Below are positions 1 to 8,948 of a stretch of 64,000 nt of DNA, piece by piece. Numbering within the stretch: the first letter of the stretch is position 1; every line of letters starts with the position of its first letter. This stretch comes from Streptomyces canus (lineage in GTDB: Bacteria; Actinomycetota; Actinomycetes; Streptomycetales; Streptomycetaceae), in contig NZ_CP107989.1 in NCBI RefSeq assembly GCF_041435015.1, positions 4,030,001 to 4,094,000 of the forward strand, read 5' to 3'. Position numbers and translations under genes: made by a program. The notes under the pieces were generated by a model. It ran no database searches, was not told where the DNA came from, and saw only the letters and a program-made list of their open reading frames with translations.

Positions 1-1543
1 CGCGCAGCGCGTTGCACACCTCGCCCACCGTCGCGCGGGCCTTGAGCGCGTCCTTCATCGGGTAGAGGACGTTGTCCTCGCCCTCGGCGGCCTTCTTCAG
101 GGCGGCGAGGGCCGAGTCCACCGCGGACCGGTCGCGCTCGGCACGGAGCCGGGCCAGCCGCTCCGCCTGCCGGGCCTCGATGGCGGGGTCCACGCGGAGG
201 GGCTCGTACGGCTCCTCCTCGTCGAGTTGGAAGCGGTTGACGCCCACGACCACCCGGTCGCCGGCGTCGGTCTCCTGGGCGATGCGGTAGGCGTTGTGTT
301 CGATCTCGGTCTTCTGGAAGCCGTGCTCGATGGCCGCCACCGCGCCACCGAGGTCCTCCACCTTCCGCATCAGGTCCAGCGCGGCCGTCTCGACGTCGTC
401 CGTCATCTTCTCGATCACGTACGAGCCCGCGAACGGGTCGACCGTCGCCGTCACGTCGGTCTCGTAGGCCAGCACCTGCTGGGTGCGCAGCGCGAGGCGG
501 GCGGACTTGTCGGTCGGGAGGGCGATGGCCTCGTCGTAGGAGTTGGTGTGCAGGGACTGGGTGCCGCCGAGGACGGCGGCGAGGCCCTGGACGGCGACCC
601 GGACCAGGTTGACCTCCGGCTGCTGGGCCGTCAGCTGCACCCCGGCCGTCTGGGTGTGGAAGCGCAGCATCAGCGACTTCGGGTTCTCCGCGCCGAACTC
701 CTCGCGCATCACCCGCGCCCAGATCCGGCGGGCCGCACGGAACTTGGCGACCTCCTCCAGGATCGTCGTCCGCGCCACGAAGAAGAACGACAGACGCGGC
801 GCGAAGTCGTCGACGTCCATGCCCGCAGCCACCGCCGTGCGCACGTACTCGATGCCGTCCGCCAGCGTGAACGCGATTTCCTGCGCGGGCGAGGCCCCCG
901 CCTCCGCCATGTGATAGCCGGAGATCGAGATCGTGTTCCACCTCGGGGTCTCGGCCTGGCAGTACTTGAAGATGTCCGCGGTCAGCCGCAGCGACGGCTT
1001 CGGCGGGAAGATGTACGTGCCCCGCGCGATGTACTCCTTCAGCACGTCGTTCTGGATCGTGCCGGTGAGCCGGTCGGCGCCGACGCCCTGTTCCTCGGCG
1101 ACCAGTTGGTAGAGGAGCAGCAGGAGGGCCGCCGGGGCGTTGATCGTCATCGACGTGGACACCTGGTCCAGCGGGATCCCGCCGAACAGCACCCGCATGT
1201 CGTCGACCGAGTCGATCGCCACACCCACCTTGCCGACCTCGCCGTGCGCGATCGGGGCGTCGGAGTCGTGGCCCATCTGGGTGGGCAGGTCGAAGGCGAC
1301 CGACAGACCGGTCGTGCCGTGGGCGATCAGCTGCCGGTAGCGGGCGTTGGACTCCGTCGCCGTGCCGAAACCGGCGTACTGGCGCATCGTCCAGGGGCGG
1401 CCGGTGTACATCGACGGGTACACGCCCCGCGTGAAGGGGTACCCGCCCGGCTCACCGAGCTTCTCCTCGGGGCTCCAGCCCTGAAGGGTCCCGGGACCGT
1501 AGACGGGTTCGATGGGCAGTCCGGACTCCGACTCACGCGTCAT
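1..1543 (-). CDS. Methylmalonyl-CoA mutase family protein, catalytic (large) subunit; 3' end cut by window edge
   Basis: Coenzyme-B12-dependent acyl-CoA mutase domain, 514 residues visible. The family member I recall is about 525 residues without a fused B12-binding domain, so roughly a dozen C-terminal residues lie outside the window. The motif [11 protein letters not shown] is at residues 50-60. Tyr56 and Arg174 align with Tyr89 and Arg207 of Propionibacterium methylmalonyl-CoA mutase; isobutyryl-CoA mutases carry Phe and Gln there. Both determinants therefore favour methylmalonyl-CoA over isobutyryl-CoA, although related mutases are not excluded. A separate small cobalamin-binding subunit would be needed and is not seen here. 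The ATG start is divergent from the L,D-transpeptidase gene across about 108 bp. Confidence 0.93.
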   Translation of the reverse strand, partial: MTRESESGLPIEPVYGPGTLQGWSPEEKLGEPGGYPFTRGVYPSMYTGRPWTMRQYAGFGTATESNARYRQLIAHGTTGLSVAFDLPTQMGHDSDAPIAHGEVGKVGVAIDSVDDMRVLFGGIPLDQVSTSMTINAPAALLLLLYQLVAEEQGVGADRLTGTIQNDVLKEYIARGTYIFPPKPSLRLTADIFKYCQAETPRWNTISISGYHMAEAGASPAQEIAFTLADGIEYVRTAVAAGMDVDDFAPRLSFFFVARTTILEEVAKFRAARRIWARVMREEFGAENPKSLMLRFHTQTAGVQLTAQQPEVNLVRVAVQGLAAVLGGTQSLHTNSYDEAIALPTDKSARLALRTQQVLAYETDVTATVDPFAGSYVIEKMTDDVETAALDLMRKVEDLGGAVAAIEHGFQKTEIEHNAYRIAQETDAGDRVVVGVNRFQLDEEEPYEPLRVDPAIEARQAERLARLRAERDRSAVDSALAALKKAAEGEDNVLYPMKDALKARATVGEVCNALR

Positions 1544-1651
1544 GCCCACCACCGTATTGCGGTCTCGGGCGAAGCGCCGCCGGGTCGTTCGCAACCGGCC
1601 GTCCGGGGGGAGACATCTCAGGGGATGCCGGTGAGAGGACAGGGGGTCCGG

Positions 1652-2488
1652 ATGCGTACTACGGGCATGGGGAGATCGTTCGCCGCACTGCTGGTCCTGG
1701 CGATGGCCTGCGGCTGTACGGTGCGGACCGCCGACGGGGACGGCGACGGGAAGCGGCGACTGCCGGTACGGATCGAGGTCCCGAAGCGCAGCACGCCACC
1801 GGCGGACGACGACCCGAAGCCGAGTGCGACGCCGTCCGCGCCGGCCGCCGCGCCCGCCGCCGTGCTGTGGTCGCGCGGCGACTCCGGGCGGGACGTGCGG
1901 GAGTTGCAGGCCCGGCTGCGGCAGGTCGCGTGGCTCTACGACGGGCCGACGGGGTCGTACGACGATCTCACCGAACGCGCGGTCGAGGGGTTCCAGGGCA
2001 AGCGCGGGCTGCCGAGGACCGGGAAGACCGACACGGTCACCTGGAAGCGGCTGAAGGACATGACGCGCGAGCCGGGCAAGTGGGAGCTGTATCTGATGGG
2101 CGGGCAGCCGGCCGACGCGCCGGACCCGCGCTGTCTGACCGGGCGGGTGCTGTGCATCAGCAAGACCAGCCGGACACTGCGCTGGATGATCGACGGGCGG
2201 ACGGTGACGACCGTGCCGGTCCGCTTCGGCTCGGTGGGCACGCCGACCCGTGAGGGCGTGTTCAGCGTCTACTGGAAGTCCCGGCACCATGTGTCGACGC
2301 TCTACGACTCCCCGATGCCGTACGCCATGTTCTTCAGCGGCGGCCAGGCGGTGCACTACTCGGCCGACTTCGCGGCCCACGGATACGCGGGTGGCTCGCA
2401 CGGCTGTGTCAACGTGCGGGACGAGGCGGCGATCGCCGGCCTGTTCGCCCAGGTACGGAACGGCGACAAGGTCGTCGTCCACTGGTGA
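1652..2488 (+). CDS. L,D-transpeptidase with N-terminal peptidoglycan-binding domain, secreted
   Basis: Protein of 278 residues. A basic start and a hydrophobic stretch ending near a Cys-Gly-Cys suggest export, possibly as a lipoprotein, although the lipobox is imperfect. A low-complexity Pro/Ala linker follows. Next is a PG_binding_1 domain (about residues 70-135) and a YkuD L,D-transpeptidase domain at the C-terminus. The catalytic signature is SHGCVNVR with His250 and Cys252. The family forms 3-3 cross-links or trims peptidoglycan outside the membrane. ATG 1652 was chosen because a purine-rich stretch (gagaggacaggggg) precedes it; the reading frame stays open much further upstream, but that part is antisense to the mutase gene. 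A hairpin lies about 20 bp after the stop. Confidence 0.9.
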   Translation: MRTTGMGRSFAALLVLAMACGCTVRTADGDGDGKRRLPVRIEVPKRSTPPADDDPKPSATPSAPAAAPAAVLWSRGDSGRDVRELQARLRQVAWLYDGPTGSYDDLTERAVEGFQGKRGLPRTGKTDTVTWKRLKDMTREPGKWELYLMGGQPADAPDPRCLTGRVLCISKTSRTLRWMIDGRTVTTVPVRFGSVGTPTREGVFSVYWKSRHHVSTLYDSPMPYAMFFSGGQAVHYSADFAAHGYAGGSHGCVNVRDEAAIAGLFAQVRNGDKVVVHW

Positions 2489-2508
2489 GTTCCGCGAGGT
2501 GAGTTAGG

Positions 2509-2547
2509 GGCGCGGACGGGACCGGGGGAACGTGTCCCGCCCGCGCC
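2509..2547 (+). terminator. Hairpin terminator after the L,D-transpeptidase gene
   Basis: GC-rich stem: 7 bp, one A/C mismatch, then 6 bp (2509-2522 with 2534-2547), loop of 11 nt. There is no U tract, as is common for Streptomyces terminators. Confidence 0.6.
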
Positions 2548-2647
2548 AGGTGCACGAGCCGTAGGTACGGGGGGAACCCCGGCTCTGTGCGACGGCCGAT
2601 GACCAGTCGGCTCACTCAGTACTGCGCTACAGCGGCCGAAAACGTCA

Positions 2648-2677
2648 CACCCACCGCGACCGAAACCGTGGTGGGTG
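2648..2677 (-). terminator. Hairpin downstream of the 2710-3777 gene
   Basis: Perfect 8-bp stem CACCCACC/GGTGGGTG (2648-2655 with 2670-2677). Read on the minus strand it is followed by TGACGTTTT. It sits between two convergent genes and could stop the minus-strand transcript. Confidence 0.5.
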
Positions 2678-2709
2678 AGAAAAGTGCAGGTCAGCGGCGC
2701 GGTGAGCGG

Positions 2710-3777
2710 TCAGATCGCGCTATACGACGGGCTCGGCAGCGGCGTCGGTGACATCGTTGCCCCGGGCGAGGCGAGCGGGGTGCCGGAGGTGCCGCCGTCC
2801 GGGTCGTGGTGGTTCTTGCGAGGGGACGTGAACTGGCCGTCGCCGTTCTCGTTCCCGTGGCCGTTCCCGTGCCCGTTCCGGTCGCCGTGCCCGTTCCGGT
2901 CGCCGTGGCCGCTCTTGTCGTTGTCCTCGTTGTTGCCGGTGTCCTCGCCCTTGCCGTCGCCCTTGCGGTCGTCGGGGGCCGACTGGGCGTCGCCCCGGGT
3001 GCCTGCGCCGGACAGGACACCCCTGCAGTACTTCCACACCCGCGAGGTGCCGCCCGCCGCGTCCTCCAGGGAACGCCGGCGGGTCGGGTCGAGGTGCTTG
3101 CCGTCGCGCATGTCCCGGCAGGCCGAGGCGGATCCGTTCCAGTCCGTGCGGGGGCGTACGCCCAGGCCTTCGGAGCCCGTGTCGGGCGCCGCGCCGGCGC
3201 CGCCGCGGGCCGTGTCCCGGGAGCCGGACCCGCCGGAGGGGGAGTTCTCGGGCGAGGGCGCGACCTGAGGGGCCGAGGGCGAGACGAGCGGGCGGTCCGG
3301 GGTGGCGGCGGCCGACACCGACGCTGCGGGTTCCGGTTCGCCGTCCCCGAAGTGCGGCAGGACTCCGATTCCGGCCGCGACGGCCACTCCGCCGACCATG
3401 CCCACGGCCAGCACGGCGGCCAGTCCGAGGTGCGCGGGGCGCCGGCGGCGGGGACGACCGGCCCCCGCGTCCGGGGCGCCGATCCGCACGAGACCGGCGT
3501 CGCCGCGGCCGGCTCCGGTCCGGTTCCGGCCCCGGGCGGCCGGGCTCACCCCGTCGTCCGCACGATCCGCGCGCGCCGTGCGGAACGCGGCCAGCGCGGC
3601 CTCCTCGCCGGGAAGTCCGCCGCTGGTCGGCGCGGGTTCCGCGGTCAGCGCCTCCAGCGTTTTCGCGAGGCGTTCGGCCTGGTCGCGGTCGGCCGCGTCG
3701 ACAGCTTCCAGTGACTCGCCGCGCAGCAACCGCTCCGCTGTCTCGAGGTCCAGCCACCCGTAGCTCTCGTCGGCCAT
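2710..3777 (-). CDS. Membrane-anchored partner protein of the adjacent sigma factor, Asn/Gly/His-rich tail
   Basis: About 355 residues with a cytoplasmic N-terminus, one transmembrane segment (about 118-140) and a long extracytoplasmic part. After a Pro/Ser linker there is a module with two cysteines (SACRDMRDGK ... WKYCRGVL). The protein ends in a low-complexity tail of Gly-His-Asp-Arg-Asn repeats. The start overlaps the sigma-factor stop codon (TGATG; a GTG 3 bp earlier is also possible), so translation is probably coupled. No zinc anti-sigma motif (HxxxCxxC) was seen. The same two-Cys module occurs in the protein at 4767-5501. A role as regulator or anti-sigma of the neighbouring sigma factor is inferred from context only. 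Confidence 0.75.
   Translation of the reverse strand: MADESYGWLDLETAERLLRGESLEAVDAADRDQAERLAKTLEALTAEPAPTSGGLPGEEAALAAFRTARADRADDGVSPAARGRNRTGAGRGDAGLVRIGAPDAGAGRPRRRRPAHLGLAAVLAVGMVGGVAVAAGIGVLPHFGDGEPEPAASVSAAATPDRPLVSPSAPQVAPSPENSPSGGSGSRDTARGGAGAAPDTGSEGLGVRPRTDWNGSASACRDMRDGKHLDPTRRRSLEDAAGGTSRVWKYCRGVLSGAGTRGDAQSAPDDRKGDGKGEDTGNNEDNDKSGHGDRNGHGDRNGHGNGHGNENGDGQFTSPRKNHHDPDGGTSGTPLASPGATMSPTPLPSPSYSAI
2872..2907. repeat. Two tandem 18-bp units inside the 2710-3777 gene
   Basis: The 18-bp unit cccgttccggtcgccgtg occurs twice in a row and encodes repeated His-Gly-Asp-Arg-Asn-Gly. Partial units continue on the 5' side. This is coding-repeat expansion and not an array of independent elements. 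Confidence 0.8.
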
Positions 3778-4529
3778 CACATGTCCTTCTGCGTCCGCGG
3801 ACGCATATGCGTCACACTCGCGGACGTCACCGCATTGTCCTGCGGTTCTCGCTGGGGTGGCAGGGCATCGAGCGCGCCGGCCGATTCCGGATCGTCGCCG
3901 AGGAGCTCGGCGAGCCGTTTCAGACCTCGGTGCGCGGCCGTGCGTACCGCGCCGGGACGCTTGCCGAGGGTCTCGGCGGCGGTCTTGGCGTCCAGGCCGA
4001 CCACCACGCGCAGCACCACTGCCTCGGCCTGGTCCTGGGGCAGCCGGGCGATGAGCGAGAGGGTGCTGCCGGTGGCCAGCGCCTCGATGGCCTCGCCCGC
4101 GGTGTCCGACTCGGCGGGCTTGCCGGTCAGCTCGGTCTCGTCGCCGCCGATGGCGGGCCGGCGGCCGCGCATCCGGATGTGGTCGAGGGCGCGGTTGCGG
4201 GCTATCCGTGCGGCCCAGCCGCGGAATCGGTCCGCGTCCCCGTCGAACCGGTCCAGGTCACGGGCTATCTGGAGCCAGGCCTCGGAGGCCACGTCCTCGG
4301 CGTCCGGATCACCGACCAGCGTCCGGACGTATCCGAGCAGCCGCGGGTGCACCGCGCGGTACACAGTCCGGAACGCGGTCTCGTCCCCGTCCTGTGCCGC
4401 AAGCACCGCGGCAGTCAACTCCGCGTCGTCCCCCAGCACCCGTGAATCCTCAATACGTGGTCGCGATCGATGGTCGCCGCTTCGAGCCGTCGAGGGGTTG
4501 GGTGATCGCTCGAGAGTCGCGCTGATCAT
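3777..4529 (-). CDS. ECF-type RNA polymerase sigma factor (pair 1)
   Basis: 250 residues. Sigma region 2 is around 50-120 (YVRTLVGDPDAEDVASEAWL, then RFRGWAARIARNRALDHIR). Sigma region 4 is around 165-215 (LPQDQAEAVVLRVVVGLD, then RPGAVRTAAHRGLKRL). It probably directs RNA polymerase to a small regulon under an extracytoplasmic signal. It is 1-4 bp overlapped with the membrane partner downstream. A GTG about 30 codons in (before a Gly-Asp-Asp-Ala-Glu-Leu stretch) aligns with a possible start of its paralogue at 5538-6194, so the first 30 residues may not be translated. Confidence 0.88.
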   Translation of the reverse strand: MISATLERSPNPSTARSGDHRSRPRIEDSRVLGDDAELTAAVLAAQDGDETAFRTVYRAVHPRLLGYVRTLVGDPDAEDVASEAWLQIARDLDRFDGDADRFRGWAARIARNRALDHIRMRGRRPAIGGDETELTGKPAESDTAGEAIEALATGSTLSLIARLPQDQAEAVVLRVVVGLDAKTAAETLGKRPGAVRTAAHRGLKRLAELLGDDPESAGALDALPPQREPQDNAVTSASVTHMRPRTQKDM

Positions 4530-4700
4530 TCAACTTCCGCGCCCGGCGCGAAAGGCACGTTACGACCTGAAACCGCTGCTCGTCCATGTCCGTACAAAAT
4601 GCAACTCCCTCGTGATCCGGGGCCGGCCCGGCGGGGTGTGACAGAAACCGCCCTCATGGCGCTGAAGGAAGTACGGGCCGCCGCGCGGCCCGTGCCGCGC

Positions 4701-4744
4701 GACGGCCGGGGCCTCTCCTGTGGGGGGTGGCGGCCCCGGCCGTC
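4701..4744 (-). terminator. Perfect 13-bp hairpin after the 4767-5501 gene
   Basis: GACGGCCGGGGCC (4701-4713) pairs with its exact complement at 4732-4744 across an 18-nt loop. It lies just downstream of the minus-strand gene ending at 4767 and before the next minus-strand sigma gene, so it separates the two sigma modules. Confidence 0.65.
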
Positions 4745-4766
4745 TCCGCGGTTCACCCGCTCCGGG

Positions 4767-5501
4767 TCACTGCTTCTTGGACTTGTTCTTGTCCGTGTTC
4801 TGCGGGGCGCTCGTCTTGGCCTTCTGCTGCCCCGGTTTCGCCTGGCCCGCGTCCTTCGCGTCGGCCGTCCCCGTGCCCGTCAGCGTGGCGCAGTAGGCGC
4901 TGACGTTCGCCTCGCCGCCGGCCGCCGTCACGAGCCGCTGGTACGCCGTGGAGTCCAGCGCCTTGCCCCGGCCACGGAGTTTCTCGTAGGCGCGGCAGTG
5001 GGCCAGGGTGTCCTTCGCGGTGGGCGGGCGCTCGGCGGGGGCGGACGCGGGGGGCCTCGCGCTGCTGGGCGACGCGGCCGGGGTGCTCGCCGAGACGCTC
5101 GGGCGTACGTCCTTGCCGCCCGCCGCGCCCAGGGGCTCGCCGCCGCCCGCCGAGCCGATCGCCGCGTAGGCGACACCGCCGAGGGTGAGACTCGCGAGGA
5201 GCACGGAGAGCGTCGCCTTCAGCGAACGTGCCCGGCGCCGCTGCGAGCGGGGCCGCCAGTCGTCCCGCCGCCGGGTCCGCGCCCGGTGTACCCCGGCGTC
5301 CCTCGCCGCCCGGAACGCGGCCACGGCCCGCCGCTCCGCCTCGCCGTCCGACTTTTCCCCACGGAGGGCCGCGGCGAACAGCGCCTCGAGGGGACTGTCG
5401 TCGTACGGCTGCCGCCCGTCCCGCGCGGTTCGGCCCCGCGGGGTCTCCTCCGTGCGCGCATGCCGACGGCCGGGGGCATCGCCGCTCCGTTCGTCACCCA
5501 T
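4767..5501 (-). CDS. Membrane-anchored partner protein of the adjacent sigma factor (pair 2)
   Basis: 244 residues: basic cytoplasmic N-terminus, one transmembrane segment (about 98-118), a Ser/Pro/Ala linker, then an outside module with two cysteines (AHCRAYEKLRGRGKALD ... AAGGEANVSAYC) and a Lys/Gln-rich tail. The two-Cys module matches that of the protein at 2710-3777, so the two are paralogues and the cysteines may form a disulfide outside the membrane. It lies 36 bp downstream of its sigma factor. Function is not known; control of that sigma factor is an inference from position. Confidence 0.75.
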   Translation of the reverse strand: MGDERSGDAPGRRHARTEETPRGRTARDGRQPYDDSPLEALFAAALRGEKSDGEAERRAVAAFRAARDAGVHRARTRRRDDWRPRSQRRRARSLKATLSVLLASLTLGGVAYAAIGSAGGGEPLGAAGGKDVRPSVSASTPAASPSSARPPASAPAERPPTAKDTLAHCRAYEKLRGRGKALDSTAYQRLVTAAGGEANVSAYCATLTGTGTADAKDAGQAKPGQQKAKTSAPQNTDKNKSKKQ

Positions 5502-5537
5502 GCCGTGTCCGTTCCTGTCCGAGGTGGTCCTCGCCTG

Positions 5538-6194
5538 TCATGTCGACTCCCCCAGCGTCCTGGGGCCTTCATCCGTCACACTCTCGGCGCCCAACTGGTG
5601 CGCCAGCCGCTTCAGCCCCCGGTACGCCGCGGTGCGCACCGCCCCGGGGCGCTTGCCGAGGACCCGGGCGGCGGCGGGGCCGTCCAGTCCGACGACGACC
5701 CGCAGCAACACCGCCTCGGCCTGGTCCCTCGGGAGCCCCCGGACCAGTTCGAGGGCGTACTCGGTGGAGAGGGACTCCAGCGCCTGGTCGTGGGTGCTGT
5801 GCGGGCCGGGCAGGTCCAGCATGTCCTGCTCCAGCGCCGCCGACCGGGGCCGCACCCGCTGCCGGCGCAGATGGTCCAGGGCCCGGTGCCGGGCGATGGT
5901 CGCGGTCCAGCCGCGGAAGCCCGCCCCGTCACCCTTGAACCGGCCCAGGTCCCGGGCGATCTCCAGCCAGGCGTCCGACGCCACGTCCTCCGCGTCCGCC
6001 CCGACCAGCCCGCGCAGATACCCGAGCAGTCCGGGCTGCACCAGCCGGTAGGCGACCGCGAAGGCGGCCTCGTCGCCCTCCTGGGCCCGCGCGACGGCCG
6101 CGCCCAGTTCCCCGTCGGACGCCTGCACGCGGCGGGGTTCCCCTCCCTGGCCCAAAAACTTTCCTGTCCGTACCGGTTCGTGGCGATTCCGCAC
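5538..6194 (-). CDS. ECF-type RNA polymerase sigma factor (pair 2)
   Basis: Up to 218 residues from GTG 6194. Region 2 (YLRGLVGADAEDVASDAWLE; RGWTATIARHRALDHLRR) and region 4 (LPRDQAEAVLLRVVVGLD; RPGAVRTAAYRGLKRL) are nearly the same as in the sigma factor at 3777-4529, so the two genes are recent paralogues. A second possible GTG start about 22 codons in (before Gln-Ala-Ser-Asp-Gly-Glu-Leu) has a purine-rich GGGAGGGG about 11 bp upstream and could be the real one. The gene is divergent from the amidase gene at 6389. Confidence 0.88.
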   Translation of the reverse strand: MRNRHEPVRTGKFLGQGGEPRRVQASDGELGAAVARAQEGDEAAFAVAYRLVQPGLLGYLRGLVGADAEDVASDAWLEIARDLGRFKGDGAGFRGWTATIARHRALDHLRRQRVRPRSAALEQDMLDLPGPHSTHDQALESLSTEYALELVRGLPRDQAEAVLLRVVVGLDGPAAARVLGKRPGAVRTAAYRGLKRLAHQLGAESVTDEGPRTLGEST

Positions 6195-6338
6195 CGTCCG
6201 GCGCAGTCACACCCTTGCCCATGTCCCCCACGGTCAACAGCGTCGGACCTCACAGAAGTGTCACAGCAGGTCGGACATCCCGGGCACCCCGCCTCCAACA
6301 CCCGTGACACCTGGCAGTGTTCGTACGCTGTATGAGTG

Positions 6339-6362
6339 CCACCTGTGTGACAGGTGGTTTTT
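6339..6362 (+). promoter_or_regulatory. Perfect inverted repeat with T tract in the leader of the amidase gene
   Basis: CCACCTGT-GTG-ACAGGTGG (6339-6357) is followed directly by TTTTTC. It lies about 30 bp upstream of the amidase start and between two divergent genes, so it cannot end an upstream plus-strand gene. It could be an operator, or a hairpin that attenuates or stabilises the amidase transcript. Confidence 0.5.
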
Positions 6363-6388
6363 CTGTGACCAAATTCAGGGGTGGGGTA

Positions 6389-8617
6389 GTGAGTCGTCGT
6401 AAGAGCCGTGCGTACAGACCGCTCAGCATGAAGCGGCGAGCGTGGCTGACGCTGGGGGCGGTTGTTCTGGGAGGCGGCGGCATAGCGACGTACGCCGTCG
6501 CCAGTCCGTCGACCGACGCCGCGGGGGACGTGCAGCCCAAGCGGCCGGTGAAGGTCTACGACTTGACGCTGAAGGGCACCGCGGCCGGCAAGCGGGAGCT
6601 GCCGCGCACCGAGACCAAGGAGTTCTCGCTGCTCGGTGTCTCCTGGACGGGGGTGACCAAACCGCTGGAGGGCAGGGCGCAGGTCCGTACCCGCAGCAGC
6701 GACACGGGCGAGTGGACCGCCTGGCAGGACCTGGAGACGAACATCGACCCACCGGAGGACCCCGAGGAGCGCAGCGGCGCCCGCGGTGCGTCCGAACCGC
6801 TGTGGGTCGGTCCCTCGGACGGCGTGCAGGTGCAGGTCGTCCACGAGGACGGCACCACGAGTGCCGGACTTCCCAAGGGACTTGAGGTCAACCTGGTCGA
6901 CCCGGGCATCGCGACCGCCGCGGAGCAGAAGAACACCGGCGACGACACGGACCCGGCGGCGTTCGCCGCGGACGAGACGCCCACGCCGACTCCGACGGTG
7001 AGCGACAGCACGTCCGCCTCTCCGACCGCGACCCCGACCGACACGGCCACGGCCACGCCGACGGCCACCGCCACCATCCCCACCGCGCCCCCGTCGACGG
7101 TCCCCGCGCCCTCGGTGGTCTCCCGCGCCGACTGGGGCGCCGACGAGTCGCTCAGCCCGGACCCGTCGGAGTACAACGCCGATGTGAAGGCCGTCTTCGT
7201 GCACCACACGGACGGCTCCAACGACTACTCGTGCGCCGACTCCGCGTCGATCGTGCGCGGCATCTACGCGTACCACACGCAGACCAACGGCTGGAACGAC
7301 ATCGGCTACAACTTCCTCGTCGACAAGTGCGGCACCATCTTCGAGGGCCGCAAGGGCGGCGTGGACCTGCCGGTCCTCGGCGCGCACACCTACGGCTGGA
7401 ACCGTGAGTCCACCGGCATCGCGATCCTCGGCAACTACACCGACGCGGGCGCCTCGGACGCCGCCCTCACCTCGGTCGCCCGGATCACGGCCTGGAAGCT
7501 CGGCCAGTACGGCGTCGACCCCGACTCGACGGTCCAGTTGAAGGCGGGCGCGACCCAGAAGAACCTCGCCGGTACGAGCTTCACCGCGGGCAGCCTCTAC
7601 ACCTTCAACCGGGTCTCCGGCCACCGCGACGGCTACGCCACCGAGTGCCCGGGCACCTCGCTCTACGCCCAGTTGCCGACCATCCGCGCCTGGGCGTCCG
7701 GCCCGGTGCAGGGCCTGAAGCTCACCTCGCTGACCGGCGCGACCCTGTCCGGCTCGACGTACTACACCAAGGGCGCGATCACGGCCAAGTGGTCGGCCAC
7801 CACGCCGAGTTCGCTGATCTCGAAGTTCGAGCTGCTGGTCGACGGCCAGGTCGTCGCCACCACGTCCGGTACGGCGACCTCGGCCGGCACCACCCTGGCC
7901 GCGGGCAGCCACAAGGTCGCCGTACGGGCCGTGCACCAGTCCGGCAAGACCACTCCGGCGACCACCGCGCTCACCGTCGTGACCGACACCACCGCGCCGA
8001 CCTTCTCCACCACACCGACGATCACCCTGCGCACCGGCACGGTCACCACCACCGCCGCCCCGGTCACCCTCGGCTGGAAGGCCGCCGACTCGCAGGCCCT
8101 GAAGCAGGTGAGCCTGCTGTCCCCGACGACGGCCACCTTCGGCTCGACCACCACGAGCTCCAGCCGTACCGCCAAGCCCGGTACCGCTAGCACCTGGTCG
8201 ATGAAGGCGTACGACGTCGCGGGCAACACCCGTACGTCGTCCCCCTCGTACACGCCGATGATCCTTCAGGAGACCTCGGCCACCAAGTCCGGCAGCTGGA
8301 CCACCCGTTCCTCCACCAGCTACCTCGGCGGCAAGTCGTACTCCAGCGGTTCCAAGGGCGCGAGCCTGACCTGGACGTTCACCGGCCGGTCCGCCGCGTG
8401 GGTGGTCTCGCGGGCGTCCACCTCCGGGCAGGCGTACGTGTACGTGGACGGCACCAAGGTCGCGACCGTGGACCTGAAGTCCTCGACGACGGCCTACCGC
8501 CAGGCGATCTGGACCAAGTCGTGGTCCAGCAGCGCCAAGCACACGGTGAAGATCGTGGTGGTGGGCACCGGCGGCCGCCCGACGATCACGACGGACGGCC
8601 TGGTCTACATCAAGTAG
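6389..8617 (+). CDS. Secreted N-acetylmuramoyl-L-alanine amidase, PGRP type, multidomain
   Basis: 742 residues from GTG 6389, which has a purine-rich AGGGGTGGGG upstream; ATG 6428 is an alternative that still leaves a good signal sequence. Order: signal peptide, a roughly 150-residue N-terminal domain, a Thr/Ala/Pro linker (about 195-235), a PGRP/amidase_2 domain (about 245-440), then Ig-like and beta-rich Ser/Thr-rich repeats to the end. Likely zinc ligands are His272 or His273, His412 (SGHRDG) and Cys420 (TECPGT). The family cleaves the bond between muramic acid and the peptide stem outside the cell. The C-terminal domains probably bind the wall or polysaccharide. Confidence 0.9.
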   Translation: MSRRKSRAYRPLSMKRRAWLTLGAVVLGGGGIATYAVASPSTDAAGDVQPKRPVKVYDLTLKGTAAGKRELPRTETKEFSLLGVSWTGVTKPLEGRAQVRTRSSDTGEWTAWQDLETNIDPPEDPEERSGARGASEPLWVGPSDGVQVQVVHEDGTTSAGLPKGLEVNLVDPGIATAAEQKNTGDDTDPAAFAADETPTPTPTVSDSTSASPTATPTDTATATPTATATIPTAPPSTVPAPSVVSRADWGADESLSPDPSEYNADVKAVFVHHTDGSNDYSCADSASIVRGIYAYHTQTNGWNDIGYNFLVDKCGTIFEGRKGGVDLPVLGAHTYGWNRESTGIAILGNYTDAGASDAALTSVARITAWKLGQYGVDPDSTVQLKAGATQKNLAGTSFTAGSLYTFNRVSGHRDGYATECPGTSLYAQLPTIRAWASGPVQGLKLTSLTGATLSGSTYYTKGAITAKWSATTPSSLISKFELLVDGQVVATTSGTATSAGTTLAAGSHKVAVRAVHQSGKTTPATTALTVVTDTTAPTFSTTPTITLRTGTVTTTAAPVTLGWKAADSQALKQVSLLSPTTATFGSTTTSSSRTAKPGTASTWSMKAYDVAGNTRTSSPSYTPMILQETSATKSGSWTTRSSTSYLGGKSYSSGSKGASLTWTFTGRSAAWVVSRASTSGQAYVYVDGTKVATVDLKSSTTAYRQAIWTKSWSSSAKHTVKIVVVGTGGRPTITTDGLVYIK

Positions 8618-8621
8618 GGCC

Positions 8622-8945
8622 TCAGCCCAGCGAGTCCACCGGCTCGGGCGTCCGCTCCCCCGCACCCTGGGGGGGTGGGCGCCCGTCCCGCGTTCACGGC
8701 GATTCCCGCGATCAGCGCGGCCGGCAGCAGCGCCCCGAACGCCCACCAGGTGGCCACGGTGAAGCCGTGCACCGTGGCCTCGGCCTGGAGCAGCCGCTTG
8801 TCGACGCCGGGTCCGGCGTGCGCCGTCAGGTAGGTCGCGGTCACGCTCGCGGCGATCGTGTTCAGAAGGTCATCATCGCCGTACTCATGCCGAGACCCAG
8901 CATCAGCATCCCGGGCAGGACGTGCGGGACGTACGCCGGCGTCCT
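8622..8945 (-). pseudogene. Remnant of an EmrB/QacA-type MFS transporter gene (C-terminal part only)
   Basis: On the minus strand one frame reads AYVPHVLPGMLMLGLGMS (about 8938-8885), a typical 12/14-TM drug-transporter segment, and hits a stop after a few more residues. The next frame continues LLNTIAASVTATYL and a final transmembrane stretch (about 8868-8680). A run of Gs at 8669-8676 breaks the frame again; in the third frame the natural-looking tail ends at 8622. About 300 bp survive of a gene normally near 1.5 kb. The upstream part is gone and is replaced by the gene at 8949-9386. This accounts for the 331-bp stretch without an intact gene. Confidence 0.8.
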
Positions 8946-8948
8946 CGG

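Noticed and set aside
5612..8746. A very long open frame on the minus strand opposite the amidase gene
   Set aside because: It runs antisense to well-supported genes, is made of Arg/Gly/Ala-rich low-information sequence and has no domain; it is a normal by-product of high GC content.
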